This document shows, piece by piece, positions 62,844 to 64,000 of a stretch of 64,000 nucleotides of DNA. The notes under the pieces are model-generated. The model made no database searches. It had not been told where the DNA came from and worked only from the letters and a program-made list of their open reading frames with translations. The DNA comes from Lunatimonas sp. (GTDB lineage: Bacteria; Bacteroidota; Bacteroidia; Cytophagales; Cyclobacteriaceae), in the NCBI RefSeq assembly GCF_020832325.1, contig NZ_JAFIEU010000019.1, positions 62,001 through 126,000 of the forward strand, in the 5' to 3' direction. The first letter of the stretch is position 1. Each line of letters opens with the position of its first letter. Made by a program: the position numbers and the translations under genes.

Positions 62844-64000
62844 ATGGATAGGCGTGACTTTCTAAAAGCAATTTCGGTAACAAGTGCAGCGATTCCGTTG
62901 GTTTCTGCCGATGCATTTTCATCGTATTCGAGTCATTCAAAGAATACCAGGTTGGTATATCATCGGGCCACACAGATCACTGCAATGGATATAGAGGTAG
63001 CCGAAGGCAAGCGACTTCCGTTTGGTTGGAAAGCCTTTGCTGTGAAGCCAGGTACTGAAGATCCTTCGGTCCACCTTTCCTTTGATCTTGAAGGCGATGT
63101 AGCCTATCCTTCGCTTAGGCTGAGGTTGTGTAGCGTCATGGATATCCGCGAAGAAATGCTCATTGAAGTATACCTTGGTAGGACTTCCGAATTGATTGGC
63201 ACTTTTGATATCTGGTATCCGATTGTGATACAGGTATTTGAACTGGTAATTCCTCCAGAATTTCATAAGCGGGTAGGTCGAGAGGGACTATCTCTCAAAA
63301 TGGTAAAAGGCGGTACGCCGGCCTGGTTTTTAAGCGGCGGTACAGCCAATGCAACCAATCAGCTGTTGACGGCCCACTTGCTTTCCCATTCCACCGACAA
63401 GCCCACTTTGAATAATTTCTTTCCCAGTTTTTATTCCATCAGTTCCATTCAGCAGTTTGGCTGGATGGAGGGCTGCGTGTTGGACGGCTTGTATGATATG
63501 TACAAAAGCACTTTTAACCCATTAGCCAAGCGGGTCTTTGACCAGCACCTTGCGATGTTTTTTGACGAGCATCAAAGGCTTAGTTATGAGGGCCCCCGCA
63601 GCCAAATTTTGTATGATCAAATTTATGGCATTGAATGCCCCTTACCGATAGCAGTTATTACCAAACTATACCCCGATCATCCGGCAGTAGACCTATTCAT
63701 GGCATACTGCTTGAATGATCTTAGGGAGGAAAGCAACCTGACTACCGAGGGCAGCTATACCTTAGCCTATCCAATGACAGAAGCTGCCGTCGCTAGAAAC
63801 GATAAGGAATTGGCAGAATTGGCCATTCATCATCTTTTGATCCGAAGTGATCGACTGGTGAGAAATGGGCACATTTACCAGCGGGGAACGAGTGACGGTA
63901 TGGTTTCTTTCGAAAGTTGGGCCAGAGGGGTGGCTTGGTATATGCAGGGCTTGGTTAGGAGTTGGATGGCATTACATAATCACTCGGAGTTTCGTGCCCT
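62844..64000 (+). CDS. GH105/GH88-like unsaturated uronyl hydrolase, partial (cut by window end)
   Basis: The frame opens at ATG 62844 and stays open to the last base (385 codons seen). A Tat-type signal MDRRDFLKAI starts the protein. Residues about 40-160 are a beta-rich module of unknown family. After that comes a helical (alpha/alpha)6-barrel-like part with FGWMEGCVLDGLYDMYK and, near the cut, SFESWARGVAWYMQGLVRSW, which resembles the conserved RGxGW-x-LGLV block of GH105/GH88. Such enzymes hydrolyse the unsaturated uronic acid left by polysaccharide lyases, for example on ulvan oligosaccharides. The assignment rests on this block and context. Confidence 0.6.
   Translation, partial: MDRRDFLKAISVTSAAIPLVSADAFSSYSSHSKNTRLVYHRATQITAMDIEVAEGKRLPFGWKAFAVKPGTEDPSVHLSFDLEGDVAYPSLRLRLCSVMDIREEMLIEVYLGRTSELIGTFDIWYPIVIQVFELVIPPEFHKRVGREGLSLKMVKGGTPAWFLSGGTANATNQLLTAHLLSHSTDKPTLNNFFPSFYSISSIQQFGWMEGCVLDGLYDMYKSTFNPLAKRVFDQHLAMFFDEHQRLSYEGPRSQILYDQIYGIECPLPIAVITKLYPDHPAVDLFMAYCLNDLREESNLTTEGSYTLAYPMTEAAVARNDKELAELAIHHLLIRSDRLVRNGHIYQRGTSDGMVSFESWARGVAWYMQGLVRSWMALHNHSEFRA

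Noticed and set aside
1-64000. CRISPR arrays, tRNA or rRNA genes, insertion sequences, prophage
   Set aside because: No regularly spaced direct repeats, no cloverleaf-type sequence, no transposase, integrase or phage structural gene was seen on either strand.

Overview
The window looks like a chromosomal segment of a marine or sediment member of the Bacteroidota, most likely a Cytophagales (Cyclobacteriaceae-like) bacterium. The reasons are two SusC/SusD outer-membrane pairs, a hybrid two-component regulator with a beta-propeller sensor, many lipoproteins and sulfatases, a DUF4345 protein, Bacteroidota-type Crp/Fnr and XRE-type regulators, and occasional TAnnTTTG promoter-like boxes. No rRNA, tRNA, CRISPR array, insertion sequence or phage gene was seen.

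Layout. 0.2-6.1 kb: glycogen/maltodextrin phosphorylase, an XRE-type regulator, an amidohydrolase, and an AT-rich type VII toxin-antitoxin pair (HTH-fused MntA antitoxin plus HepT toxin). 6.3-27.4 kb: a first polysaccharide/sulfated-glycan locus with a secreted lipoprotein, a decayed gene remnant, a hybrid sensor/AraC regulator, SusC/SusD, an unrecognised 816-residue secreted protein with a glycosidase-like look, a GH109-type NAD-dependent glycosidase, two tandem FAD-dependent oxidoreductases, a sulfatase, and a detached golvesin-type domain whose frame overlaps the sulfatase stop. 27.9-44.9 kb: mostly housekeeping or accessory genes. These are small outer-membrane proteins, an S41 peptidase lipoprotein, a YtcJ-like amidohydrolase, an ECF sigma factor, an SDR, ApbE, a propeller-type sensor kinase with a NarL-type response regulator, a Calx-beta-like lipoprotein, DinB, DUF4345, Crp/Fnr, hemerythrin, and a methyltransferase operon. 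45.2-64.0 kb: a second locus with a sulfatase-GH78 rhamnosidase fusion, SusC/SusD, an M3-like secreted metallopeptidase, an unknown secreted protein, another sulfatase, a four-module SGNH/beta-propeller/HEAT/cupredoxin lipoprotein, and a GH105-like hydrolase cut by the window end.

How the genes work together (inference). In locus 1 the hybrid regulator at 7.8 kb probably senses a periplasmic sugar and switches on the adjacent SusC/SusD transporter and the enzymes behind it. In locus 2 the sulfatase-rhamnosidase fusion together with a GH105-like unsaturated-uronyl hydrolase resembles the sets used for sulfated rhamnose/uronic acid polymers such as ulvan. No polysaccharide lyase is visible here; one would be expected beyond the right edge or elsewhere. 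All three sulfatases keep the cysteine that must be converted to formylglycine, but no maturase is in the window.

The most interesting unexplained signals are a 20-bp motif (AATCACAT-N6-GTGGT, largely palindromic) found upstream of three unrelated genes, the cupredoxin fusion protein, the detached golvesin domain, the HTH-fused MntA with a putative operator, and a short cluster of REP-like repeats at 40.3-40.6 kb.
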